Part shown: in pieces, positions 45,601-55,714 of the stretch | Position numbering within the stretch: the stretch's first letter is position 1 | Layout of the letters: every line of letters starts with the position of its first letter | Program-made: the position numbers and the translations under genes | The notes under the pieces: model-generated | Seen by the model: only the letters and a program-made list of their open reading frames with translations | Told to the model about the DNA's origin: nothing | Databases searched by the model: none | Assembly (NCBI RefSeq): GCF_016745835.1 | Contig: NZ_JAERVL010000020.1 | Coordinates: 25,273 to 89,272, forward strand | Length of the DNA: 64,000 nucleotides | Direction of reading: 5' to 3' | Origin: Caldalkalibacillus salinus | GTDB lineage: Bacteria; Bacillota; Bacilli; Caldalkalibacillales; JCM-10596

Positions 45601-46713
45601 ATGAGCAAATCGTTTTGGCTTGCAGTACTCAGATCTATCATTGTTTTATTGACTATCGTGGCAGCACTTGGTGTAGCTTATTATGTTCTCCCTTTGATTT
45701 ACCCCTTTATTATCGGTATACTTTTTGCCTTAATTTTTAATCCGTTTGTGAGTGTTTTAGAGCGGCGGGCCAAGTTTCCACGATGGCTTGCGGTCACGGT
45801 TGCAATCATATTATTATTAGCTGTCCTGTCAACGATCGTGACACTGGTCATTTTAGAAATTGTGGCCGAAGTTAATAGACTGAGCGAAACCTTACCCGGC
45901 TATGTTGAAGAATATGTCATACGTATACAAGACTTTGTGCTTAATGATCTACTTGTATTCTATGACCAATTTACTGCTTTTTATAGCTCTTTGGAACCAG
46001 ATGTACAACAGTCGATTGAAGAAGAAACCCAGGAACTGGCCAATCAAGCGGCAACCATGGGTAAGGATGCGGTGCAATCTGTCTTTAACGGTGTCTTAAA
46101 CTTTATCGGTTCAGTCCCTAATATGGCGACCGCTTTTATTATCTCGTTATTGGCCTCGTTTTTCATCAGTAAAGATTGGCCTAGTCATATTCGAAATTAT
46201 GTCAACATCGTTCCTGAAGGTATCAGACATAGAACGGGAGCTGTATTTAAAGATCTAAAGAAAGCGTTGTTCGGGTTTGTGAAAGCCCAGTTGACACTTA
46301 TATCTATCACATTCGTCATCGTTTTGATTGGCTTTTTCATCTTACGTATTGAGTATGCTCTGACCCTCGCTCTGATCATAGGTGTCGTCGATTTACTCCC
46401 TTACTTAGGAACCGGACTCGTATTTATACCTTGGATTGTTTATTTATTCATCAATGGCGATTACTCACTCGTCATTGGTTTATCCATTTTATACGGGATC
46501 GTTGTCATACAGAGACAGATGATGGAGCCTAAGATTTTAGGAACGAACGTGGGATTAGACCCACTTCTAACCCTCATTGCTCTCTTTGTCGGATTCAAGT
46601 TATTCGGCATGCTCGGCTTAATCATAGGACCTGTGAGTATGGTCATTCTTGGTGCGTTACATCGCGCCGGTGTGTTTAAGGATATATGGACGTTTATTAA
46701 AGGTAAATCTTAA
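45601..46713 (+). CDS. ytvI: AI-2E family membrane protein YtvI
   Basis: Polytopic membrane protein of 370 residues, AI-2 exporter (UPF0118) superfamily. Membrane pairs lie at both ends with a long hydrophilic middle (about 75-165). The C-terminal half has DLLPYLGTGLVFIPWI and PKILGTNVGLDPLLTLIALFVG, typical of the family. B. subtilis YtvI is sporulation-associated; the transported substrate is unknown. GGGGG precedes the ATG and a terminator follows. Confidence 0.88.
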   Translation: MSKSFWLAVLRSIIVLLTIVAALGVAYYVLPLIYPFIIGILFALIFNPFVSVLERRAKFPRWLAVTVAIILLLAVLSTIVTLVILEIVAEVNRLSETLPGYVEEYVIRIQDFVLNDLLVFYDQFTAFYSSLEPDVQQSIEEETQELANQAATMGKDAVQSVFNGVLNFIGSVPNMATAFIISLLASFFISKDWPSHIRNYVNIVPEGIRHRTGAVFKDLKKALFGFVKAQLTLISITFVIVLIGFFILRIEYALTLALIIGVVDLLPYLGTGLVFIPWIVYLFINGDYSLVIGLSILYGIVVIQRQMMEPKILGTNVGLDPLLTLIALFVGFKLFGMLGLIIGPVSMVILGALHRAGVFKDIWTFIKGKS

Positions 46714-46729
46714 AACTGTTGTTACATCG

Positions 46730-46760
46730 ATGAAGGGGCTTTGTTAGCCTCTTCATTTTT
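46730..46760 (+). terminator. Terminator of ytvI
   Basis: Stem ATGAAGGGGCT/AGCCTCTTCAT (one G-T), loop TTGTT, followed by TTTTT. Confidence 0.85.
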
Positions 46761-46861
46761 AAGACAAGCCCTATTAAACGTCCTTTATCATAACTTCTGT
46801 GTTCACTTCTTAGTCTCAAACATAATGGAAAACAAATTTGGTTACTAGGGAGGAGAATCTA

Positions 46862-48364
46862 ATGTTACCGACACGCAGAATGACATTATTGTTTACCTTA
46901 TTATTGGTTATTGCTCTAAGTTCAAGCCCAGTGGCTCCTTACGCTGCTAACGATCAGGTGATCACAGAGACGCAAACACAAGCTTCAATGGCTGAGCAAC
47001 TTAATGAAGTGCTCGACGATCCAAGGTTGAAAGGTGCACTCGCTGGTGTAAGCGTCAGGTCGGCTGAGACAGGTGAGATATTGTACGCGCACCAGGATCA
47101 AATAAGAATGACGCCAGCATCCAATCAAAAGTTACTCACTGGAGCAGCCGCTCTAAACACCCTCGGCCCAGACCACACTTTTGAAACGCTCGTCCTTACC
47201 GATGGTGAACTTCGCGGGAACGTCTTGCACGGCAATCTATATTTAAAAGGAAAAGGGGATCCTACACTATTAAAGGAAGATTTTGAACACTTTGCAGAAG
47301 CCTTGAAAGAGCAAGGGATCGAATCGGTTAAAGGAGATCTCGTTGGAGACGACACTTGGTATGATGACGTCAGACTCTCTCAAGATTTAGCTTGGGATAA
47401 TGAAAGCAGTTACGCCGGCGCACAAGTGTCAGCCCTCAGCGCTTCCCCTAACGATGATTATGATGCAGGAACGGTTATAGTGGAGGTCCACGCTTCGGAG
47501 ATAGAGGAACCGACGGAAGTTAAAGTCGTACCTCAAACGGAATATGTTAATATTATTAATCGTACTGAAACGGTTGAAGAAGGTGGTCCTAGGAAAATCT
47601 CGGTATATCGTGAACATGGTACGAATGATATTATCGTAGAAGGTACCATGCCGACAGATGGGTTCCGATACCGAACATGGGTGAGTGTATGGGAACCCAC
47701 GGGTTACGCCCTTGATTTATTCCAGCAGTCTTTAGCACAGACGGGCATTCGCATAATGGGTAAGGAGAATGCGTTAGGTCCAACGCCTGAAGGTACACAA
47801 ACGTTGGTATCACATGAATCCATGCCCTTATCAGAGTTGTTTATCCCCTTCATGAAGTTGAGTAACAATGGACATGCGGAGATATTAATTAAGGAAATGG
47901 GTAAGCAGGTACATGATGAGGGAAGCTGGCCTAAAGGCTTACAAGTGGTGTCAGATTACCTAGAGGATATTGGCCTTGACGCTGAAGGTATCCGCTTAAG
48001 AGATGGATCTGGTATGTCACATCTCAATATGGTTCCAGCTCAGGCTTTAACGGAATTACTGTATCTTATTCAAGACGAGCCTTGGTATGACGTTTTCCTC
48101 GAAGGATTACCTGTTGCGGGTGAAAGTGACCGTATGGTTGGGGGGACTTTGCGTAACAGAATGGGCGATACACCTGCTGACGGTAATGTAATCGCAAAAA
48201 CAGGGTCATTAACGGCAAAAACATCATTGTCAGGCTATGTGACAACAGCAGATGGCCATGATCTCACTTTCGCCGTCTTGTTTAACAATTATATGAGCAA
48301 CAGTCCTAAAGATTTGGAAGACGAAATCGCTGTTCGTTTAGCATCCATCACACTTGAGCAGTAG
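46862..48364 (+). CDS. dacB: D-alanyl-D-alanine carboxypeptidase/endopeptidase (PBP4 type, peptidase S13)
   Basis: Exported penicillin-binding protein of 500 residues that trims or cleaves peptidoglycan cross-links. A signal peptide spans about residues 1-29 (ends APYAAN). Active-site motifs: SNQK with Ser87/Lys90, SNNGHAE as SxN and KTGSL as KTG. The long insert between the first two motifs is usual for the S13 family. B. subtilis calls its homologue DacC. ATG 46862 has GGGAGGAG six bases upstream; ATG 46838 does not. Confidence 0.9.
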   Translation: MLPTRRMTLLFTLLLVIALSSSPVAPYAANDQVITETQTQASMAEQLNEVLDDPRLKGALAGVSVRSAETGEILYAHQDQIRMTPASNQKLLTGAAALNTLGPDHTFETLVLTDGELRGNVLHGNLYLKGKGDPTLLKEDFEHFAEALKEQGIESVKGDLVGDDTWYDDVRLSQDLAWDNESSYAGAQVSALSASPNDDYDAGTVIVEVHASEIEEPTEVKVVPQTEYVNIINRTETVEEGGPRKISVYREHGTNDIIVEGTMPTDGFRYRTWVSVWEPTGYALDLFQQSLAQTGIRIMGKENALGPTPEGTQTLVSHESMPLSELFIPFMKLSNNGHAEILIKEMGKQVHDEGSWPKGLQVVSDYLEDIGLDAEGIRLRDGSGMSHLNMVPAQALTELLYLIQDEPWYDVFLEGLPVAGESDRMVGGTLRNRMGDTPADGNVIAKTGSLTAKTSLSGYVTTADGHDLTFAVLFNNYMSNSPKDLEDEIAVRLASITLEQ

Positions 48365-48424
48365 ATGAGTGACGTTAAAAACCCCCATTACTTTTGGAAT
48401 GGCTAGCTTTAGTTATGAGGCACT

Positions 48425-48454
48425 AAAAAAGTCCTGTATTGACAGGACTTTTTT
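48425..48454. terminator. Bidirectional terminator between dacB-like gene and fxsA
   Basis: Perfect 13-bp stem AAAAAAGTCCTGT/ACAGGACTTTTTT with a 4-nt loop; poly-T on both strands. Confidence 0.92.
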
Positions 48455-48464
48455 AGTCTCTATT

Positions 48465-48857
48465 TTATCTCCTAATGAGTATAAAACGACCGGATTGTAT
48501 CCATTTGTCAAATAATTTTTTCAGCCAGGCTTTAAATACGTTCCGAGTATACGGTATTAACAATAGAAAGCCTACAGCATCTGTGAAGAAACCAGGGGTG
48601 AGTAAGACGGCACCACCAAATAAGATACATACACCATCTAATAGTGCTTGTCCCGGTACCTGTCCTCTCGTCATTTGCATTCTCACAAGCTGAAGGGTCT
48701 GGAGTCCTTCTCTCTTAGCTAGCCATGCCCCTAAAACGCCTGTTGAAATCACAAGCCCAATCGTGTACCATGCGCCAATCCATTTTCCCACCGTGATGAG
48801 AAACCATAGCTCTACGACTGGAACAACAATCATAAGGAATGCGAGTAGCTTAAACAT
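48465..48857 (-). CDS. fxsA: FxsA family membrane protein
   Basis: 130-residue membrane protein with conserved PVVELWFLITVG at the first span and the GALLLxPGFFTDxxGFLLLxP core (here LLTPGFFTDAVGFLLLIP). In E. coli, overproduced FxsA relieves phage T7 exclusion; the cellular role in Bacillus (YtzA) is unknown. It ends the pyk-thioesterase-fxsA series and is followed by a terminator. Confidence 0.93.
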   Translation of the reverse strand: MFKLLAFLMIVVPVVELWFLITVGKWIGAWYTIGLVISTGVLGAWLAKREGLQTLQLVRMQMTRGQVPGQALLDGVCILFGGAVLLTPGFFTDAVGFLLLIPYTRNVFKAWLKKLFDKWIQSGRFILIRR

Positions 48858-48870
48858 TCATCCAACTCCT

Positions 48871-49281
48871 TTATATGAGTTGTTTGATCAAGTGATGCAG
48901 TTCCTTATTCACCTTCTGTACGGGTGTGGGGCGAAAATCAAGGTTTGTAAAACAGTGGGTGGTCTGCCCCGAAACGAGCAGTTTTTCACCTTTCTTAATA
49001 TCGTAGCTAAAAGTGATGCGCACACCTTTGTAGGACTCGATAGCCGTATGCACGGCAATCAAATCATCATAGCGTGCTGGTTGATGATACTTCACATTCA
49101 CTTCTAGTACGGGTAGCATAAGTCCCAAGGTTTCAACCTCTTTGTAATCCATCCCTTGCTCTCGTAAGAATTCGGTACGCCCAACCTCGAACCAGTTCAC
49201 GTACTTGGAATGATGAACAACACCCATCTGATCCGTTTCCTCATACCTTACTCTTAAAGTGCTTACGTGTGTTTGCTTCAT
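48871..49281 (-). CDS. Acyl-CoA thioesterase, YbgC/4HBT family
   Basis: Hotdog-fold thioesterase of 136 residues with the active-site segment ETDQMGVVHHSKYVNWFE, containing the Asp and His-adjacent pattern of the YbgC/FadM group. The natural acyl thioester is unknown. It follows pyk by 29 bp and precedes fxsA by 13 bp, suggesting one transcript. Confidence 0.88.
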   Translation of the reverse strand: MKQTHVSTLRVRYEETDQMGVVHHSKYVNWFEVGRTEFLREQGMDYKEVETLGLMLPVLEVNVKYHQPARYDDLIAVHTAIESYKGVRITFSYDIKKGEKLLVSGQTTHCFTNLDFRPTPVQKVNKELHHLIKQLI

Positions 49282-49310
49282 GACATCACCTTGATCATGT
49301 TAAACGTCTT

Positions 49311-51065
49311 TTATAATACTTTAGCATGACCTGTATAGATATGTCCACGTAGAGCATCCACTGTGATTTCGTCACCATCCTTGAAAGTGGTGGTTGCATT
49401 ATCAACACCTACGATGACAGGTACACCAACGTTTATTCCGACAACAGCAGCATGAGACGTTAATCCGCCCTCTTCAGTGATGACGGCTGCGCACTGTTCG
49501 AGCGATTCAATCATGTCCTTGTCCGTTCCAACGGTGACAAGAATAGACCCAGGTGTCATCTTCGCTTTCGCTTCTGCGGCATCCTTGGCGACAACCACTT
49601 TACCCGTTACAGCTTTTTTACCGATACCTTGTCCTTTAGCGGCGATATCCCCTACCACATGAATTTTCATCAAATTCGTCGTGCCAGACTCGCGAACCGG
49701 AACCCCTGCCGTAATCACGACGAGATCGCCATGCTTAACGAAACCGGTTTGAACGGCACTATCCACTGAGCTATCTAGCATTTCATCTGTAGAATGTACA
49801 TGATCGGCTAAGACAGGGTGTACCCCCCAAACTAGTGCTAATTTGCGCACCACTTTTTCATGATTAGTCACAGCAATGATGCAAGATTTAGGACGGTATC
49901 TAGACACCATTCTTGCTGTATAGCCACTTTCAGTTGGTGTGAGAATGGCCGCCGCATCCAAATCTAGTGCAGCATTACAAACCGCTTGACTAATAGCCCC
50001 GGTAATCGAATTCTGCTGCTCAACATCGCGATGCATCATCCACTCTCTATACTCGATTGCTGCCTCTGTACGTTCTGCTATTTTGGCCATTGTTTTCACT
50101 GATTCTAGTGGATAATCGCCTGCTGCTGTTTCTCCAGACAGCATAACGGCATCCGTTCCATCAAATATAGCATTGGCAACATCCCCGACTTCGGCACGTG
50201 TAGGTCTAGGATTTCTCTGCATGGAGTCTAACATTTGGGTCGCTGTAATAACGGGCTTGCCTACCTCGTTACACTTTTTAATCATGGCCTTCTGCATGAG
50301 GGGAACATCTTCAGCTGGTACTTCCACACCTAGGTCACCGCGTGCGACCATAATGCCATCTGCCACTTCTAGAATTTCATCGAGATTGTCGTAGCCTTCT
50401 TGGTTTTCGATTTTGGCGATAATCTGAACATCTTCCTGTTCCTCTTCTTCTAGTATCTTGCGAATCTCTAGAATGTCACTCGCTTTACGTACAAAAGAAG
50501 CGGCTATAAAATCAATCCCCTGGGATAAACCAAAACGAATGTCATTTTCGTCTTTCTCCGTAATGCCAGGTAAGTTTACCGACACACCAGGAACGTTAAC
50601 ACCCTTACGGCTTTTCAGTTCCCCACCGTTTAGGATCGTTGTTATAATGTCTGTGCCCTCTATCTTTTCAACCTGTAACTCAATCAGTCCATCATCAATG
50701 AGAATTTTTGAGCCCGGGTTAATGTCGTTCACCAGACCCGTGTAGGTGACAGAGATACGGTTAGCATTACCTTTGATGTCCTCTGTTGTTACGACTAAAG
50801 TATCGCCTTCTACTAATTCAATAGGCTCTTGTTCTAAGACACCCGTTCGTATTTCAGGTCCTTTGGTATCCAATAAGATGGCAACGTTTTTGCCTGCTTC
50901 ATCGATGGCTTGTCTAATGTTTTGGATCCTCTGGCCATGTTCATCGAAATCCCCATGGGAAAAATTAAGTCTTGTAACATTCAACCCTGCCTCAAAAAGT
51001 TGCTTTAATGATGCAACCGATTCACTTGCAGGACCTATCGTCCCGACAATTTTTGTCTTTCTCAT
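49311..51065 (-). CDS. pyk: Pyruvate kinase
   Basis: Final ATP-forming step of glycolysis, 584 residues. The catalytic barrel has [13 protein letters not shown] and [17 protein letters not shown] motifs. An additional C-terminal PEP-utiliser-like domain (about 480-584, [29 protein letters not shown]), typical of Bacillus pyruvate kinases, explains the extra length. AAAGGGG precedes the ATG. It is 15 bp from pfkA, forming the pfkA-pyk operon. Confidence 0.98.
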   Translation of the reverse strand: MRKTKIVGTIGPASESVASLKQLFEAGLNVTRLNFSHGDFDEHGQRIQNIRQAIDEAGKNVAILLDTKGPEIRTGVLEQEPIELVEGDTLVVTTEDIKGNANRISVTYTGLVNDINPGSKILIDDGLIELQVEKIEGTDIITTILNGGELKSRKGVNVPGVSVNLPGITEKDENDIRFGLSQGIDFIAASFVRKASDILEIRKILEEEEQEDVQIIAKIENQEGYDNLDEILEVADGIMVARGDLGVEVPAEDVPLMQKAMIKKCNEVGKPVITATQMLDSMQRNPRPTRAEVGDVANAIFDGTDAVMLSGETAAGDYPLESVKTMAKIAERTEAAIEYREWMMHRDVEQQNSITGAISQAVCNAALDLDAAAILTPTESGYTARMVSRYRPKSCIIAVTNHEKVVRKLALVWGVHPVLADHVHSTDEMLDSSVDSAVQTGFVKHGDLVVITAGVPVRESGTTNLMKIHVVGDIAAKGQGIGKKAVTGKVVVAKDAAEAKAKMTPGSILVTVGTDKDMIESLEQCAAVITEEGGLTSHAAVVGINVGVPVIVGVDNATTTFKDGDEITVDALRGHIYTGHAKVL

Positions 51066-51080
51066 TATACCTACCCCTTT

Positions 51081-52040
<960 letters not shown>

Positions 52041-52066
52041 TTATACTCACCTCTTAAAAACGTCAT

Positions 52067-52084
52067 ATGTATTGGTTAATACAT
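52067..52084. promoter_or_regulatory. Dyad in the pfkA leader
   Basis: Seven-bp arms ATGTATT/AATACAT with a GGTT spacer, 27-44 bp before the pfkA start. It could be an operator or a short RNA hairpin. No clear sigma-A hexamer pair with ideal spacing was found in this region. Confidence 0.35.
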
Positions 52085-52170
52085 CATTTTATACATAAAT
52101 AAAGACATACAAGACATACCTTTATACTTTATCATTCTCTATTTCCTCTTACAATAGACACTTTCTCATA

Positions 52171-52202
52171 GAAAAATGCTTCTGGTCAACAGAAGCATTT
52201 TG
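52171..52202 (-). terminator. Terminator of accDA
   Basis: Twelve-bp perfect stem AAAATGCTTCTG/CAGAAGCATTTT with a 5-nt loop, then T on the minus strand. Just after the accA stop; it separates acc genes from pfkA-pyk. Confidence 0.9.
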
Positions 52203-52207
52203 TACTA

Positions 52208-53185
52208 TTACACCTGCATGTTGTAATCGCTTACATCGCTAATTTCTCCGATTTTTTTAAACTTTTCATAGCGAGAAGTCACTAACTCTAATTGAGAAAG
52301 GTCGTTTAACTCATCTAATGCAGATTGAATATATGATTTTATGGATTGTGCTTGTTGTTCTAAGTTGTGATGGGCGCCTCCCTGAGGTTCAGGGATCACC
52401 CCTTCAATGACACCCATTTCAAGTAAGTCACCGGCGGTGATCCTCATTGCCTCAGCCGCTCTTTGGGCCTGCGAAGCGTCTTTCCAAATAATAGCTGCTG
52501 CCCCCTCAGGCGAGATGGTAGAGTACACTGCATTTTCTAACATATAAATATGATTACCAATGCTTATGGCTAACGCACCACCACTACCACCTTCGCCTAT
52601 GACGATACATATAATTGGCACTTCAAACCCGGCCATTTCACGTAGGTTTCTAGCGATCGCTTCACTCTGTCCTCTCTCTTCTGCGGCAATACCCGGAAAA
52701 GCACCAGGAGTGTCTATAAAAGTCACAATGGGACGTTTAAACTTATTAGCTTGTTCCATTGCCCTTAGCGCTTTACGGTAACCTTCCGGGTGTGGCATCC
52801 CAAAGTTTCTAGCGATATTATCTTTGGTGTCTTTACCTTTTTGGTGCCCGATAACGGTCACTGGCTGGTCCCCTAATTTGCAAATCCCTGTAATGATGGC
52901 ACGGTCATCTCCGTGAAGTCGATCTCCATGTACCTCTACAAAAGAGTCGAAGATCTGTTCTATATAGTCCAATGTGGTCGGACGTTGAGGGTGACGGGCA
53001 ATCTGAATCCGCTGCATAGGCGTCAGATTTCCGTAGATTTCTTTTGCTAAGTTACGGGCTTTTTCCTCTAACCGATTAATCTCTTCTGTAAAGTCGATAT
53101 CCTTTTCATCCGTGAATTGCTGTAGCTCCTCGATTTTATTCCTTAATTCCACTAAAGGTCGTTCAAAAGATAAATCTCCTGCCAT
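52208..53185 (-). CDS. accA: Acetyl-CoA carboxylase carboxyltransferase subunit alpha
   Basis: Transfers carboxyl from biotin to acetyl-CoA together with AccD, making malonyl-CoA for fatty acid synthesis. 325 residues; family motifs [29 protein letters not shown] and [11 protein letters not shown] are seen. ATG 53185 has AGGAGG eight bases upstream; GTG 53194 is inside the ribosome site. It follows accD by 17 bp. Confidence 0.97.
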   Translation of the reverse strand: MAGDLSFERPLVELRNKIEELQQFTDEKDIDFTEEINRLEEKARNLAKEIYGNLTPMQRIQIARHPQRPTTLDYIEQIFDSFVEVHGDRLHGDDRAIITGICKLGDQPVTVIGHQKGKDTKDNIARNFGMPHPEGYRKALRAMEQANKFKRPIVTFIDTPGAFPGIAAEERGQSEAIARNLREMAGFEVPIICIVIGEGGSGGALAISIGNHIYMLENAVYSTISPEGAAAIIWKDASQAQRAAEAMRITAGDLLEMGVIEGVIPEPQGGAHHNLEQQAQSIKSYIQSALDELNDLSQLELVTSRYEKFKKIGEISDVSDYNMQV

Positions 53186-53202
53186 CAATTTCACCTCCTA
53201 CC

Positions 53203-54054
53203 TTAGCTCGCATGTATGTCTAAGATTGTAGCCAAACGTTCTCTCAATAGAGCGCGTTTAACGACCATGTCTAATTGTCCGTGATTCAATTGAAATTCCG
53301 CCGTCTGGAAGTCATCTGGTAACTTCTGGCGTATCGTTTGCTCTATGACACGCCGTCCGGCAAAACCTATTAGAGCCTGTGGTTCAGCTATATTGTAATC
53401 ACCTAACGAAGCAAATGAAGCGGAAACGCCACCGTATGTTGGGTGAGTTAGAACAGAAATAAACAGGCCACCCTGACGGTCAAGCTGTGACAGCGCTGCA
53501 CTTGTTTTTCCCATTTGCATTAAGCTCAATATCCCTTCCTGCATTCTCGCCCCACCAGAAGCCGAAAATAATATAAATGGCCTTTTGTTTACAATGGCAC
53601 TCTCGATGGCGCGCGTAATCTTCTCTCCTACGACTGATCCCATACTCGCCATAATAAATCTAGAGTCCATGACACCAATCACAACAGGCAATCCCTCAAT
53701 CTGAGCTTCGCCTGTTACGACTGCCTCATTCAATCCTGTCTTGTCCATCGTACTTTCTAATCGCTCCTGATACTCGGGAAACTCTAAGGGGTCTTTGGAC
53801 GTGATAGCCTTGTCATACTCGACAAAGGTACCCTCATCCACTATCATCTGAATTCTTTCCCCAGCCGTGAGAGGGAAGTGATAACCACAATTGGCGCAAA
53901 CTTTCAGGTTCTTTTCCAATTCTTTCTTATATAGGATTGTACCACACTGTTTACATTTCACCATCAACCCTTCAGGTATATCCTTTTTCGCTTGTTCCGA
54001 CGGGATGGTGGCATACTTACGCTTCTGTTTTTTATTAAATAAATCTTTTAACAC
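53203..54054 (-). CDS. accD: Acetyl-CoA carboxylase carboxyltransferase subunit beta
   Basis: 283 residues. An N-terminal four-cysteine zinc finger (CKQCG...CANCG, about residues 34-56) precedes the crotonase-like carboxyltransferase core with SGGARMQEG and [15 protein letters not shown] start at 54054 with GAGGTG upstream. Forms the carboxyltransferase with AccA. Confidence 0.97.
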   Translation of the reverse strand: MLKDLFNKKQKRKYATIPSEQAKKDIPEGLMVKCKQCGTILYKKELEKNLKVCANCGYHFPLTAGERIQMIVDEGTFVEYDKAITSKDPLEFPEYQERLESTMDKTGLNEAVVTGEAQIEGLPVVIGVMDSRFIMASMGSVVGEKITRAIESAIVNKRPFILFSASGGARMQEGILSLMQMGKTSAALSQLDRQGGLFISVLTHPTYGGVSASFASLGDYNIAEPQALIGFAGRRVIEQTIRQKLPDDFQTAEFQLNHGQLDMVVKRALLRERLATILDIHAS

Positions 54055-54087
54055 ATGAACACCTCACATGTTGCTTCTTTTTTCATT

Positions 54088-54270
54088 TTAATGGAGGATC
54101 GAGCTTAAGACTTCCTTAATTTCCTCTAGCTCGGCTTCAGGTACTAATATCTCAAACTGTTTGCCATGCTGACTAGGTTTTACTTTAACAAGAAAGCCCT
54201 CTTCTGCTAGACGGTCTTGGATTCGTTCTGCGATTTTTTCACTAGGAGCTATGTAAATCGCCGTCCACAT
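54088..54270 (-). CDS. Small conserved-looking protein of unknown function
   Basis: 60 residues beginning MWTAIYIAPSEKIAERIQDR and containing a beta-alpha pattern (EEGFLVKVKP, FEILVPEAELEEIKEVL). It resembles small ferredoxin-like folds such as DUF2007 proteins, but I cannot assign it firmly. ATG 54270 has AAGGAGG nine bases upstream and is preferred over the ORF start at 54291. It sits between the malic enzyme and accD genes. Confidence 0.7.
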   Translation of the reverse strand: MWTAIYIAPSEKIAERIQDRLAEEGFLVKVKPSQHGKQFEILVPEAELEEIKEVLSSILH

Positions 54271-54325
54271 GTACTGATTCCTCCTTAGCAACGACTATAA
54301 ATCTAAGTTATCATAACATAGATGA

Positions 54326-55564
54326 TTACGCGTCTTCAATCATCGCTAGCTGTCTCGTTTTCTCAGCCACCGAGTCTGGATCCACCTGTCTTCTCGCTAC
54401 ACCTGTTTCCATGGCAGCCTTGGCCACAGCCGCTGCTACTGCTGGCGCGACACGTGTATCGAATGGAGCAGGGATAACATAGTCTTCCGTTAGCTCTCCC
54501 TCGCTGATCAATTCCGCAATCGCATAGACTGCTGCGATTTTCATTTCTTCATTTATATGTGTGGCATAGACATCTAATGCACCACGGAAGATACCAGGAA
54601 AGGCCAGTACGTTATTGACTTGATTGGCAAAATCAGAGCGACCTGTTCCGATCACCCTAGCCCCTGCTTTTTTTGCATCCTCAGGCATAATCTCAGGATC
54701 TGGATTAGCCATGGCAAAAATGATAGGATCCTCGTTCATACTCTGGATCATCTCTTCAGTTACTGCACCCGCAACGGATACTCCTACAAAAACGTCCGCC
54801 CCTTGCATCGCATCCGCTAATGTCCCTTCTTGGCGATTATGATTCGTCATTTTGGCCACTTGTTCCTTGATATTGTTCATCCCTTGGGGTCTGCCCTCAT
54901 AAATAATGCCCTTAGAATCACATAGTAGAATGTCCTTAACGCCCATACGGATGAGTAATTTAATAATGGCAATGCCCGCTGCACCTGCACCATTAGCCAC
55001 AACTTTAATCGACGATAGGTCCTTGCCTACAACTTTAAGGGCATTCACCAACCCAGCTAGCGTTACAATCGCTGTCCCGTGTTGGTCATCATGGAATATC
55101 GGAATGTTCGTTTCTTTCTTCAAACGCTCCTCAATCTCAAAGCAGTTAGGTGCAGCAATATCTTCAAGGTTCACTCCTCCAAAAGTCGGTTGGAGAAGTT
55201 TAACTGACTCCACAATTTTGTCTACGTCGGTCGTATCTAGACAAATTGGAAACGCATCCACACCAGCGAAGGACTTAAAAAGTACAGCTTTCCCTTCCAT
55301 AACTGGCATAGCCGCAGCAGGTCCAATATTCCCTAGGCCCAATACTGCAGTCCCATCCGTGACGACTGCAACCATATTCCCCTTCATCGTGTACTCATAC
55401 ACGTTCTTAGGAGTGTCAAATATCTCTTTACACGGTTCAGCCACTCCAGGGGAGTACGCCAAACTAAGATCCTTTGCATTTTTTACAGAGATTTTAGACT
55501 TAACGGCTAATTTACCTTGGTTCTTCCTATGTAAGTGCAACGACTCTTCTCTAGTGGTGGCCAC
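54326..55564 (-). CDS. NAD(P)-dependent malic enzyme (YtsJ/MaeB type)
   Basis: Decarboxylates malate to pyruvate, 412 residues (short form without a phosphotransacetylase domain). SLAYSPGVAEPC, the DGTAVLGLGNIGP segment, HDDQHGTAIV and Rossmann loop ANGAGAAGIAI are conserved. In B. subtilis YtsJ uses NADP; the cofactor here is not proven. It precedes accDA as in B. subtilis. Confidence 0.93.
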   Translation of the reverse strand: MATTREESLHLHRKNQGKLAVKSKISVKNAKDLSLAYSPGVAEPCKEIFDTPKNVYEYTMKGNMVAVVTDGTAVLGLGNIGPAAAMPVMEGKAVLFKSFAGVDAFPICLDTTDVDKIVESVKLLQPTFGGVNLEDIAAPNCFEIEERLKKETNIPIFHDDQHGTAIVTLAGLVNALKVVGKDLSSIKVVANGAGAAGIAIIKLLIRMGVKDILLCDSKGIIYEGRPQGMNNIKEQVAKMTNHNRQEGTLADAMQGADVFVGVSVAGAVTEEMIQSMNEDPIIFAMANPDPEIMPEDAKKAGARVIGTGRSDFANQVNNVLAFPGIFRGALDVYATHINEEMKIAAVYAIAELISEGELTEDYVIPAPFDTRVAPAVAAAVAKAAMETGVARRQVDPDSVAEKTRQLAMIEDA

Positions 55565-55683
55565 TTACTTTCACTCTCCTTTTATGGATGACTTGCCTAG
55601 CATTGAGCGATAAAATTATCTATACATTTATTATAGCAGATTATTTCCTACTCATTATACCAGATCATAAATCTATGTAAATA

Positions 55684-55714
55684 AAGGGGAGCAGACATTT
55701 TATGCTTCCCCTTT
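55684..55714 (-). terminator. Terminator overlapping the dnaE stop codon
   Basis: Minus-strand stem AAAGGGGAAGCA/TGCTCCCCTTT with a one-base bulge; the stem includes the last codons and stop of dnaE. A weak ATTT follows. Confidence 0.6.
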
